Shown: positions 13,286 through 20,060, counted from the stretch's first letter. The stretch: 24,979 bases of DNA from VRUE01 sp036265675 (GCA_036265675.1 DATAOP010000055.1:1-24979); one strand, 5' to 3'. Notes: a model not told the origin generated them from the letters alone. Numbers and translations are program-made.

Positions 13286-15277
13286 ATGCTGCTCGGCGTC
13301 GACGTCGGCGGGACCTTCACCGACGCGGTCCTCGTCGACGGCGAGCGGATCAGCACCGCCAAGGTCCCCACGACCCCCGAGGACCAATCGGTCGGCGTGA
13401 TCGCCGCGGTCGAGGAGGTCCTCGCCGGCGGCGAATCCGGCGAGGTCGAGGTCTTCGCCCACGGGATGACGGTCGGCACCAACGCGCTGCTCGAGGAACG
13501 GGGCGCCCGGACCGCGCTGGTGGCGACCGCCGGCTTCGCCGACCTGCTCGAAATCGGCCGCCAGAATCGCCCCGAGCTCTACCGGCTCTGCGCGCCGAAG
13601 CCGCCGCCGCTGGTCGAGCCCGGGCTGCGGTTCGAGGCCGACGAGCGGGTCGGACCCGACGGCGTCGTCGCGCCGCTGGCGACCGGCGAGGCGGAGCGCC
13701 TCGCCGAGCTGATCAGCGAGGCCGGCGCCGAGTCGGTCGCGATCTGCCTCCTCTTCTCATACCTCGACCCGGAGCACGAGCGCCGGATCGCCGAGCATCT
13801 GAGGCGCGAGATGCCGGGGGTTCACGTCTCGGCCTCGCACGAGGTCCTGCCGCGGATGCGCGAGTTCGAGCGCTGCTCGACGACGGCGATCGACGCCTAC
13901 CTCTCCCCCCTCCTCGGCCGCTACCTCGACGCGCTGACCGCCGCCGCCGAGGAGGCAGGCCTGCCGCGCCCGCTCGTGATGCAGTCCTCGGGCGGAGTTG
14001 CCGACGCCGGGGAGGCGGCGCGGGCCGGCGCCTGGAGCGTCCTCTCCGGCCCCGCCGGGGGCGCGGTCGGAGCGGGCCTCGTCGCCCGCAGCGGCGGCGA
14101 GGACGACGCGATCGGCCTCGACATGGGCGGGACCTCGTGCGACGTCTGCGTCGTCGAGGGCGGCCGCGTCCGGCGCACCGACTCGCGGACGCTGGGAGGG
14201 CGCATCGTCCAGCTGCCGATGGTCGACGTCCACACCGTCGGCGCCGGCGGCGGTTCGATCGGTTGGCGCGATCCCGGCGGCGCGCTGCGGGTCGGGCCCC
14301 GCTCGGCGGGCGCCGTCCCCGGGCCCGCCTGCTACGGGCGCGGTGGGACCGAGCCGACGGTGACCGACGCCAACCTCCTGCTCGGGGTCCTCGCTCCGGA
14401 CTCGACGCTGGCCGGGGGGGTCGAGCTCGACGCCGAGGCCGCTGGCGACGCCGTCGGCGACCTCGCCGCGTTGCTCGAGCTCGATCCACTCGAGACCGCC
14501 GAGGGGATCGTCCGGATCGCCAACCAGGAGATGGTCCGAGCGCTCCGCGTGGTCACCGTCGAGCGCGGGGTCGACCCGCGCCGCTTCGCCCTGCTCCCGT
14601 TCGGCGGCGCCGGGCCGATGCACGCCGCCTCGATCGCGGCCGAGCTCGAGATCGGGCGGATCCTCTGCCCGCGGGCGGGCGGTGTCCTCTCGGCGCTCGG
14701 GCTCTGCGCGTCGGACAGGCGCCGGGACACGACCCTGACGGTGATGCTCGGGAGCGAGGAGCTGACCGCCGAGCGGGTCGCGGCGGAGGTCGATTCGCTC
14801 GTCGAAAAGCTCGGCGGCAACCTCGAGGGCGCCGAGCCGGAGGTCTTCTACGAGATGCGCTACGCCGGTCAGGCCTTCGAGCTGCCGATCCCGGGCGACG
14901 CACGCCCCGAGCCCGCCGATCTGATCGAGCGCTTCGAACAGGCCCACGAGGAGCGCTACGGCCATCGCGACCCCGAGGGCGAGGTCGTCCTCGTACACAT
15001 CCGGCTGGCGATGGTCGCCCCCGGCCCCCGGCCCGAGCTCGCCGCGGCCACCGGTGGCAAACTGGCCGAGAGCAACCGTCCGATCAGGTTCGACGGCGAG
15101 TGGGTCGGCACGCCCGTGCTCCGCGGTGAGCCGGCAGCCGGGGTCGCCCTGGAGGGACCGGTCGTCTTCGAGCTGCCCGAGGCGACGTTCGTCGTACCCC
15201 CCGGCTGGTCGGCACGGGTCGAGGAGACGGGGACGATCGCGGCCGAGGTCAAGCGAGCGCGGAGCGAGCAAGCGTGA
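13286..15277 (+). CDS. hyuA: Hydantoinase/oxoprolinase family protein, HyuA-type subunit
   Basis: A 663-residue ATP-using subunit of the hydantoinase A / 5-oxoprolinase / acetone-carboxylase-beta family. The N-terminal ASKHA-type nucleotide-binding motif DVGGTFTDAVL (residues 6-16) is followed by HGMTVGTNALLE, MREFERCSTTAIDAYLSP, VMQSSGGV, a second phosphate motif GLDMGGTSCDV, and LPFGGAGPMHA. With the HyuB subunit it would hydrolyse or carboxylate a cyclic amide or ketone at the cost of ATP; the substrate cannot be told from sequence. It starts 15 bases after nadB. The last residues (KRARSEQA) and the TGA stop come from copy E of the dispersed element, so the native C-terminus probably ended near the AEV just before. 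Confidence 0.9.
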   Translation: MLLGVDVGGTFTDAVLVDGERISTAKVPTTPEDQSVGVIAAVEEVLAGGESGEVEVFAHGMTVGTNALLEERGARTALVATAGFADLLEIGRQNRPELYRLCAPKPPPLVEPGLRFEADERVGPDGVVAPLATGEAERLAELISEAGAESVAICLLFSYLDPEHERRIAEHLRREMPGVHVSASHEVLPRMREFERCSTTAIDAYLSPLLGRYLDALTAAAEEAGLPRPLVMQSSGGVADAGEAARAGAWSVLSGPAGGAVGAGLVARSGGEDDAIGLDMGGTSCDVCVVEGGRVRRTDSRTLGGRIVQLPMVDVHTVGAGGGSIGWRDPGGALRVGPRSAGAVPGPACYGRGGTEPTVTDANLLLGVLAPDSTLAGGVELDAEAAGDAVGDLAALLELDPLETAEGIVRIANQEMVRALRVVTVERGVDPRRFALLPFGGAGPMHAASIAAELEIGRILCPRAGGVLSALGLCASDRRRDTTLTVMLGSEELTAERVAAEVDSLVEKLGGNLEGAEPEVFYEMRYAGQAFELPIPGDARPEPADLIERFEQAHEERYGHRDPEGEVVLVHIRLAMVAPGPRPELAAATGGKLAESNRPIRFDGEWVGTPVLRGEPAAGVALEGPVVFELPEATFVVPPGWSARVEETGTIAAEVKRARSEQA

Positions 15278-15303
15278 CGATCTGGTTCTTCGCGAAGCGG
15301 GAA
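15254..15303 (+). repeat. Dispersed junction element, copy E (shortened)
   Basis: Starts CGAGCGCGGAGCGAGCAAGC, identical to copy A over the left half-repeat after the first base. The middle reads ATCTGGTTCTTCGCG; the right half is shortened to AAGCGGGAA. It spans the last codons and stop of hyuA and ends 11 bases before the hyuB ATG. The TGA of hyuA lies inside the element (15275-15277) rather than at its first base. Confidence 0.75.
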
Positions 15304-15314
15304 CAGGTGTGGCG

Positions 15315-16829
15315 ATGAGCCTCGACCCGATCACGCTGCAGGTGATGGTGGGCGGCCTGCGCGCCGCCTGCGACGAGATGGGCGCGACCCTGATCCGCTC
15401 GGCCTACTCGGCCAACATCAAGGAGCGCCAGGACTGCTCGACCGCGCTCTTCGACGCTCGCGGCGAGCTCGTGATGCAGGCCGAGCACATCCCGGTCCAT
15501 CTCGGATCGATGCCGGACGCCGTCGCCGCCGTCCTCGACCTCGACCAGCGCCCCGGCGAGTCCTGGATCCTCAACGACCCGTTCCGCGGCGGCACCCACC
15601 TGCCCGACATCACGATCGTCTCGCCGGTGTTCTTCGGCGGCGTCCTGTTCGGATTCGCCGCCTGCCGCGCCCACCACGCGGACGTCGGCGGCCCGACCGC
15701 GGCCGGGATGCCGGCCTCCTCATCCCGCCTCGCGGACGAGGGGATCGTGATCCCGCCGATGGCGGCCAGCATGCACGAGCTCCGCGACATCGCCGGCCAG
15801 ATGCGCTTCCCCGAGCAGCGGCTCGCCGACCTCCGCGCCCAGCGGGCGGCGAACCGGGTCGGCGCCGAGCGCCTGACCGAGCTCGCCCAGCGCCACGGCC
15901 TCGACCGTCTCCGCGCCGGGATGGAGGAGATCCTCGCCTACGCCGAGCGGCGGACGCGCGCCGCCCTAGCCGAGCTGCCCGACGGCGCCCACCGCGCCGA
16001 GGACGTGCTCGAGGACGACGTCTCCGGCACCCCGCGCGACGTCGTCCTTCGGGTCGAGGCGACGATCTCGGGCGACTCGCTCACGCTCGACTTCGCCGGC
16101 ACCGATCCCCAGGTCGAGGGCAATCTCAACTGTCCCCTGTCGGTGACGAAATCGGCCGCCTATTTCGCCGTGCGGGTCCTGACCGACCCCGAGGCGCCGC
16201 CGTCCGCCGGCGCCTACCGCCCGATCGAGGTGCGGGCGCCCGAGGGATGCCTGCTGAACGCGCGCGACCCGGCAGCGGTCGCCGCCGGCAACGTCGAGAC
16301 CTCCTCGCGGGTCGCCGACCTCGTGATCAGCGCGATGGCCGGCGCTCGCCCGGTGCCGGCACAGGGGCAGGGGACGATGAACAACCTGACCCTCGCCAAC
16401 CAGGACTTTGCCTACTACGAGACGATCGGCGGCGGCCAGGGCGCCTGTCCCGATGCCGACGGGCCGAGCGCGATCCACGTCGCGATGTCGAACACGCTCA
16501 ACACACCGACCGAGGCTCTCGAGGCCGAATTTCCGCTCCGCGTCCGCGAGCTCTCGATCCGCCACGGGAGCGGCGGCGATGGCGCACGCAGGGGCGGCGA
16601 CGGGATCGTCCGCGAGATCGAGGCGCTCGCACCGATGCGCTACACGCTGATCACCGAGCGCCGCCGGCACCCGCCGCGGGGGCGCGGGGGCGGCTCCGAC
16701 GGGGCGCGCGGCCGCAATCTCCTCAATGGCGAGGAGCTGTCCGGGAAGGCCGAGGGTGACATCCGTCACGGAGACGTGCTTCGGATCGAAACTCCGGGCG
16801 GCGGCGGGCGTTCCGGGGAGCGTTCTTAA
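15315..16829 (+). CDS. hyuB: Hydantoinase/oxoprolinase family protein, HyuB-type subunit
   Basis: A 504-residue partner of HyuA. The N-terminus MSLDPITLQVMVGGLRAACDEMG and the segments SANIKERQDCSTALFD, ILNDPFRGGTHLPDI (metal-site region), AHHADVGG, MNNLTLAN and NTPTEALEAEFP are standard for the HyuB / acetone-carboxylase-alpha family. It carries the hydrolytic or carboxylating site fed by HyuA-dependent phosphorylation. The ATG at 15315 is used; a GTG at 15309 would add two residues. The C-terminus (LRIETPGGGG) is complete for the family, while the total length is slightly on the short side (510-580 is common). The hyuA-hyuB order is conserved in bacteria, but here the two genes are separated by the dispersed element. 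Confidence 0.92.
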   Translation: MSLDPITLQVMVGGLRAACDEMGATLIRSAYSANIKERQDCSTALFDARGELVMQAEHIPVHLGSMPDAVAAVLDLDQRPGESWILNDPFRGGTHLPDITIVSPVFFGGVLFGFAACRAHHADVGGPTAAGMPASSSRLADEGIVIPPMAASMHELRDIAGQMRFPEQRLADLRAQRAANRVGAERLTELAQRHGLDRLRAGMEEILAYAERRTRAALAELPDGAHRAEDVLEDDVSGTPRDVVLRVEATISGDSLTLDFAGTDPQVEGNLNCPLSVTKSAAYFAVRVLTDPEAPPSAGAYRPIEVRAPEGCLLNARDPAAVAAGNVETSSRVADLVISAMAGARPVPAQGQGTMNNLTLANQDFAYYETIGGGQGACPDADGPSAIHVAMSNTLNTPTEALEAEFPLRVRELSIRHGSGGDGARRGGDGIVREIEALAPMRYTLITERRRHPPRGRGGGSDGARGRNLLNGEELSGKAEGDIRHGDVLRIETPGGGGRSGERS

Positions 16830-16842
16830 CGAAACCTAGATT

Positions 16843-16870
16843 TTGCGATTTGGCGCTGCTGGTCTAGAAT
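16843..16870 (+). promoter_or_regulatory. Candidate sigma70-type promoter for the DUF1802 gene
   Basis: TTGCGA (16843-16848) and TAGAAT (16865-16870) are spaced by 16 bases and match the -35 and -10 consensus at 4 and 5 of 6 positions. This gives a leader of about 85 bases before the ATG at 16963. It is the best promoter-like pair I found in the window. Confidence 0.5.
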
Positions 16871-16894
16871 GCCGGGCCTTGGACGGGGCTTCTT

Positions 16895-16910
16895 CCCGGA
16901 CTCTTCCGGG
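16895..16910 (+). other. Hairpin in the DUF1802 leader
   Basis: CCCGGA, CTCT loop, TCCGGG: a perfect 6-bp stem in the leader between the candidate promoter and the ATG. It has no T-run after it. It may be an mRNA structure or a remnant of a hyuB terminator. Confidence 0.35.
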
Positions 16911-16962
16911 GCGCCTTCCACCCCAGTCGCAGATTTATTCGACCTCCTGGTACTGCTTCAAA

Positions 16963-17592
16963 ATGCCGATCGCTTTAAAGGAATGGGCCGTGACGGTCCG
17001 CGCCCTCGCCGAGGGCGAGCAACTGCTGACCCTCCGCAAGGGGGGCATCCGTGAGGAGAACAAGCACTTCGAGCTCGACCACGAGCGCTTCTTCCTCTAC
17101 CCGACCTTCGACCACCAGCGGAACAACCTCGTCCGCGAGTCCCACCACCCGGAGCTCCGGCGCGCCCTCGAGGAGGGTGTCTGGCCCGACGAGGACCCGC
17201 CGCCGCGCGCACTGCTCCAGGACGGCGGCATCCCGCAGCCGGACCGGGTGCGGCTCCGCTGCTGGGCCGAGGTGACCGACCACTTCACCGTCAACGCCCC
17301 GCGCGTCGTCGACGACCTCTCTCCGTTCTACGTTTGGACCCCGGACTACGCCGAGAAGCGGCTGAACTGGAAGCGGCGCCACCCGCTCCACATCCTGCTG
17401 CTGCGGGTCCACCGGATCCCACGCCCGGTCACGGTCCGGGTCCGCGACGAGTACCACGGCTGCCACTCCTGGGTCGAGATCGACCGGGACCTCCCGTTCG
17501 AGGGCACTCCGGTGATGGCCGACGAAGAGTACGAGCGCGCCCGCCAGGAGATCCAGGCGGTCTGCGCCGACCGCGAGCCCGTCCTCGTCTGA
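16963..17592 (+). CDS. DUF1802 family protein
   Basis: A 209-residue protein of a conserved, uncharacterised family. The N-terminus MPIALKEWAVTVRALAEGEQ, then LLTLRKGGIREENKHFELDHERFFLYPTFDHQ in two adjoining parts, is the DUF1802 signature as I remember it. No catalytic residues can be assigned. No signal peptide or membrane segment is seen, so it is probably cytoplasmic. The ATG at 16963 matches the family start; the open frame continues upstream to 16843, but that part covers the promoter-like boxes and does not resemble coding sequence of the family. No ribosome binding site is visible before the ATG (the bases read CTGCTTCAAA), which is odd given the long leader. It is followed by the peptidase-like gene 28 bases later. 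Confidence 0.75.
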   Translation: MPIALKEWAVTVRALAEGEQLLTLRKGGIREENKHFELDHERFFLYPTFDHQRNNLVRESHHPELRRALEEGVWPDEDPPPRALLQDGGIPQPDRVRLRCWAEVTDHFTVNAPRVVDDLSPFYVWTPDYAEKRLNWKRRHPLHILLLRVHRIPRPVTVRVRDEYHGCHSWVEIDRDLPFEGTPVMADEEYERARQEIQAVCADREPVLV

Positions 17593-17606
17593 CTCGACGG
17601 CAGGAG

Positions 17607-17612
17607 TAGCCT
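17607..17612 (+). promoter_or_regulatory. Candidate -10 box, leaderless pattern
   Basis: TAGCCT (TANNNT) ends 8 bases before the ATG at 17621, the same spacing as at 10384. An AGGAG stretch overlaps this region but is 14 bases from the ATG, too far to be a good ribosome binding site. Confidence 0.35.
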
Positions 17613-17620
17613 CGCCTGCG

Positions 17621-18376
17621 ATGCCGTGGGTAGAGACGAATTCGCTCAGCTTCAACGCGAGGCACGACAGTGGCGACACGGCCTTCGCCGAGGGGACGCT
17701 CGACCGGATGGAGGAACTGCGCCTGCGGTTGGAGGACCGGTTCGCGGTCGTCCCCGGCGAAGTCACGGTCGTCGTCCACACGAACCCGGCCCTACTGGCG
17801 CTGGCCCACCCGTTCCTGCCGGCGGCGCGCTGGTCCGCAGCCCCGTCCGGGCGCCGCTACCTGGCGGGCTGGGCGATGGCCAGCGAGCTCCATGTCCTCA
17901 ACGACCTCCACATGGAACGGCGGGCGGCCGGCGACGACTCGCGCGAGGCGCTCCGCGGCACCGCCGAGCGCCTCTACGCACAGCTGGTGATCGCCGCCAA
18001 CAACCCCGACCTGCCGCCCTCGTGGACCCCGCGGCGGTTCGCCCGCTACCTCGGCTGGGCGTGGCTGGTCGAGGGCGCCGCCCAGTACTTCTCGCGCCAG
18101 GTCGGCCTCTACCGGGCCGCGGTGATCCGCCGCCTGCGCGAGAGCGCCAGGCCCTCGTTCCCGCCCTCGAGGCGCGACGCGGTGATCCTCGGGGGGACGA
18201 TCTTCGACCTGCTCGAGACCGAGCGCGGTCCCGAGGCCTGTGAGCGGCTCGCGCTCGAGCTGCTGCCGGGCGGCAGCCGCGCGACGCTGGAAGCGGCCTT
18301 TGACGCCCGTTCGGACGAAATCGAGGACGTCTGGCGCGACTACCTGCGGGCGATCGCCAGACCTGTCCCCGACTAG
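17621..18376 (+). CDS. Gluzincin-like (peptidase MA-type) protein without a zinc motif
   Basis: A 251-residue protein I do not recognise with certainty. Its layout resembles small secreted-type gluzincin peptidases: an opening strand (MPWVETNSLSFNARH), a helix, VVPGEVTVVVHTNPALL, a central helix and then WLVEGAAQYFSRQ, which is like the downstream Glu motif of that fold (W-L-x-E-G-x-A-x-Y-F). But the HExxH expected one helix earlier is missing; the corresponding helix reads GTAERLYAQLVIAANN. There is no signal peptide, so it is likely a cytoplasmic, non-catalytic member. It follows the DUF1802 gene, and its stop lies 2 bases from the stop of the opposing DUF2007 gene. An unrelated helical family is possible. 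Confidence 0.55.
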   Translation: MPWVETNSLSFNARHDSGDTAFAEGTLDRMEELRLRLEDRFAVVPGEVTVVVHTNPALLALAHPFLPAARWSAAPSGRRYLAGWAMASELHVLNDLHMERRAAGDDSREALRGTAERLYAQLVIAANNPDLPPSWTPRRFARYLGWAWLVEGAAQYFSRQVGLYRAAVIRRLRESARPSFPPSRRDAVILGGTIFDLLETERGPEACERLALELLPGGSRATLEAAFDARSDEIEDVWRDYLRAIARPVPD

Positions 18377-18378
18377 CC

Positions 18379-18606
18379 CTACTCCGTTCCCGGCGTTCCC
18401 TCCAGCACCTCGCGCGCCTGGTCGGCGATCTCGTCGGCGACCAGGACTTCGCGCGGGCCGGCGGCGAGGAAGTCAGGAACGTCGAATCCGGCGGCGCGCC
18501 GCAGCATGCTCGGGATCCCGTGCTCGGAGAGCAGGCCCTGGATCATTTCCGCCTCGGCCTGCTGCTGAGCGTAGGCGACCTTCACCAGGCGCCCCTTACC
18601 CGACAT
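18379..18606 (-). CDS. DUF2007-type putative signal-transducing protein
   Basis: A 75-residue cytoplasmic protein. The segment VKVAYAQQQAEAEMIQGLLSEHGIPSMLRR, in shorter parts, and a strand with REVLVADEIADQAREVLEG match the compact alpha/beta fold of DUF2007, which resembles small PII-like or ACT-like folds. The function is not known; the family name (putative signal transducing protein) is only a database label. The ATG at 18606 lies inside the end of the Mec gene (11-base overlap), so it is the last gene of the leftward cysM-mec unit and probably co-translated with it. Its place in that unit hints at a link to cysteine metabolism, but nothing in the protein shows this. Confidence 0.7.
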   Translation of the reverse strand: MSGKGRLVKVAYAQQQAEAEMIQGLLSEHGIPSMLRRAAGFDVPDFLAAGPREVLVADEIADQAREVLEGTPGTE

Positions 18607-18991
18607 CCAGCTCGGCCTCCTCGATCCTGCCGTCGCGGATCCAGAACCCCTTCACCTCGGGGGCGTCGGGATCGGCGAGCGAGGTGATCAGGTAGACGGC
18701 GTCGGGCCAGCCGGCGAGGTTGACGTCCGTCTGCGATGGGTACGCCGGCGACTTCGTGTGCGAGTGGTAGATGCCCACCAGCTCCTCCCGCGCCTCCTCG
18801 ATCTCCCGCATCAGGCGGAACTGTTCCCTGGCATCGATCGAGTACCGCAGCGGGCTCGCCTCGGCGTTCTCAGCCCGGTACACGGTCCGCGCGCTCCCGT
18901 CGCCTCCCCCGACCATCCCGCAGCACTCGTTCGGCAGATCCTCACGCGCGTGGGCGACGATCTCGTCGATCAGCTGCCGGGAAATTTTCAC
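18596..18991 (-). CDS. mec: JAMM (M67) metallopeptidase, Mec-like CysO-cysteine peptidase
   Basis: A 131-residue zinc isopeptidase. The JAMM motif is complete: Glu22 (LPNECCG), then HSH at 76-78, seven residues, Ser86 and Asp89 (HxHx7SxxD). In M. tuberculosis the homologous Mec cleaves cysteine from the CysO-cysteine adduct made by CysM, releasing free cysteine and recycling CysO. Here it lies 30 bases downstream of cysM, which supports the same role. The start is GTG at 18991 with a strong AGGAGGA site 5 bases upstream. The stop overlaps the DUF2007 gene start by 11 bases. Given that CysO here ends Gly-Gly-Arg, this protease is also the best local candidate to trim the Arg before activation; that is inference. 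Confidence 0.88.
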   Translation of the reverse strand: MKISRQLIDEIVAHAREDLPNECCGMVGGGDGSARTVYRAENAEASPLRYSIDAREQFRLMREIEEAREELVGIYHSHTKSPAYPSQTDVNLAGWPDAVYLITSLADPDAPEVKGFWIRDGRIEEAELDVG

Positions 18992-19000
18992 GTCTCCTCC

Positions 19001-19018
19001 TGAGAGCGGGCGCTCTCA
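19001..19018 (-). other. Hairpin between cysM and mec, next to the mec ribosome binding site
   Basis: TGAGAGC, a 4-base loop and GCTCTCA form a perfect 7-bp stem that fills most of the 30-base gap and abuts the AGGAGG site of mec. It has no T-run. It could protect the transcript or tune mec translation relative to cysM. Confidence 0.5.
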
Positions 19019-19021
19019 GAC

Positions 19022-19987
19022 CTACCACCAGACGGTGGAGTCGAGATTCTCGATCTCCTCGATCGGCTTCGTGTAGACGCCGGAGGAGAGGTACTTCCAG
19101 CCGTCGTCGGGGATCAGGAATACGACGTTGCCGCCCTCCAGCTCGCCGGCGATGCGGACAGCGATCGCCGCGATCGCCCCGGCGGAGACGCCGGCGAAGA
19201 CGCCCTCCTCCTCGAGCAGCCGCTTGGTCCAGAGGATCGCGTCGCGGTTCGAGACCATGATCTTGCGGTCGAACAGCGAGAGATCGATGATCGGCGGGAT
19301 GAAGCCGTCGTCGAGCGAGCGCAGTCCCTGGACCAGCTCACCCTGCATCGGCTCGGCGGCGACGATCAGCGTCTCGGGGTTGTGCTCCTTCAGCCGCCGC
19401 CCGTTGCCCATCAGCGTGCCGCCGGTTCCGAGGCCGCCGACGAACGCCGCGACCTCGTCGAGCTCCTCGAGGATCTCGACCGCGGTCCCGTCGTAGTGGG
19501 CACGTGGGTTGGCCTCGTTCCCGTACTGGTAGGGCATGTAGTACTGGGAGGCGTCGGCCATCTCGAGCGCGACCTCGACCGCGCCGTTCGATCCCTTCGC
19601 GCCCTCCGAGTAGACGATCTCGGCCCCGTACATCTCGAGCAGCTGCGCGCGCTCGGCGGTGACGTTGTCGGGCATCACGACCTTCAGCGGGTAGCCCTTG
19701 CGACGGCAGATCATCGCCAGCGAGATGCCGGTGTTGCCGGAGGTCGGCTCGAGGATCGTTTTGCCGGGCTCGATCAGGCCCTCGGCCTCGGCCGCCTCGA
19801 TCATCGCCTTTGCGACCCGATCCTTGACCGAGCCGGTCGGGTTGTGGCCCTCGAGTTTGGCGAAGATCTTCACCTCCGGCTTCGGCGAGAGGCGCGGGAG
19901 CTCGACCAGCGGCGTGTTGCCGATCGACTCGATGATGTCGCCGAAGCGCCCCCCGCAGGGCCGGTTGAGTAACTCGTCGCGCGCCAT
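19022..19987 (-). CDS. cysM: CysM-type cysteine synthase, probably O-phosphoserine sulfhydrylase
   Basis: A 321-residue PLP enzyme of fold type II. Visible motifs are GNTPLVEL, the PLP lysine Lys55 in NPTGSVKDR, EPTSGNTG at 80-87, GLGTGGTLMG for the phosphate loop and DDGWKYLSSG near the C-terminus. Overall it resembles M. tuberculosis CysM (323 residues), which uses O-phospho-L-serine and thiocarboxylated CysO instead of acetylserine and sulfide. Arg223 (GLRSLDDGF) aligns by eye with the arginine described as selecting phosphoserine in that enzyme. Its neighbours mec, cysO and the E1 gene support this route. The ATG at 19987 has AAGGA 6-7 bases upstream, and the 20-bp palindrome lies just before it. 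CysK-type use of acetylserine remains possible. Confidence 0.9.
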   Translation of the reverse strand: MARDELLNRPCGGRFGDIIESIGNTPLVELPRLSPKPEVKIFAKLEGHNPTGSVKDRVAKAMIEAAEAEGLIEPGKTILEPTSGNTGISLAMICRRKGYPLKVVMPDNVTAERAQLLEMYGAEIVYSEGAKGSNGAVEVALEMADASQYYMPYQYGNEANPRAHYDGTAVEILEELDEVAAFVGGLGTGGTLMGNGRRLKEHNPETLIVAAEPMQGELVQGLRSLDDGFIPPIIDLSLFDRKIMVSNRDAILWTKRLLEEEGVFAGVSAGAIAAIAVRIAGELEGGNVVFLIPDDGWKYLSSGVYTKPIEEIENLDSTVWW

Positions 19988-19995
19988 CGAGATCC

Positions 19996-20015
19996 TTTAC
20001 TTCAAAAAGTATAGC
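19996..20015 (-). promoter_or_regulatory. Palindromic operator over a -10-like box upstream of cysM
   Basis: The plus strand reads TTTACTTCAAAAAGTATAGC. Within it, TTTACTT and AAGTATA form an inverted repeat (one mismatch) around a 4-base centre. On the minus strand it reads GCTATACTTTTTGAAGTAAA, so a -10-like TATACT lies inside one arm, about 20 bases before the cysM ATG. A near-identical copy (19 of 20) lies upstream of the E1 gene at 24041. A repressor binding here would block RNA polymerase; the gap is also shared with the importer gene. Confidence 0.7.
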
Positions 20016-20060
20016 CGTGGAAAGGGCAGGCCCCGGCCGCCGAAGCCCGGCGGAAAAGGG

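Noticed and set aside
11312..15334. Long minus-strand open frames opposite the coiled-coil gene, nadB and hyuA
   Set aside because: These are antisense to well-supported genes, and their products read as composition-driven sequence with no recognisable domain.
20031..20053. GC-rich inverted repeat (CCGCCG / CGGCGG) in the cysM-binding protein gap as a riboswitch or terminator
   Set aside because: The stem is short, it has no T-run in either direction, and I cannot match it to a known riboswitch such as SAM or cobalamin. Similar GC-rich stems are common by chance here.
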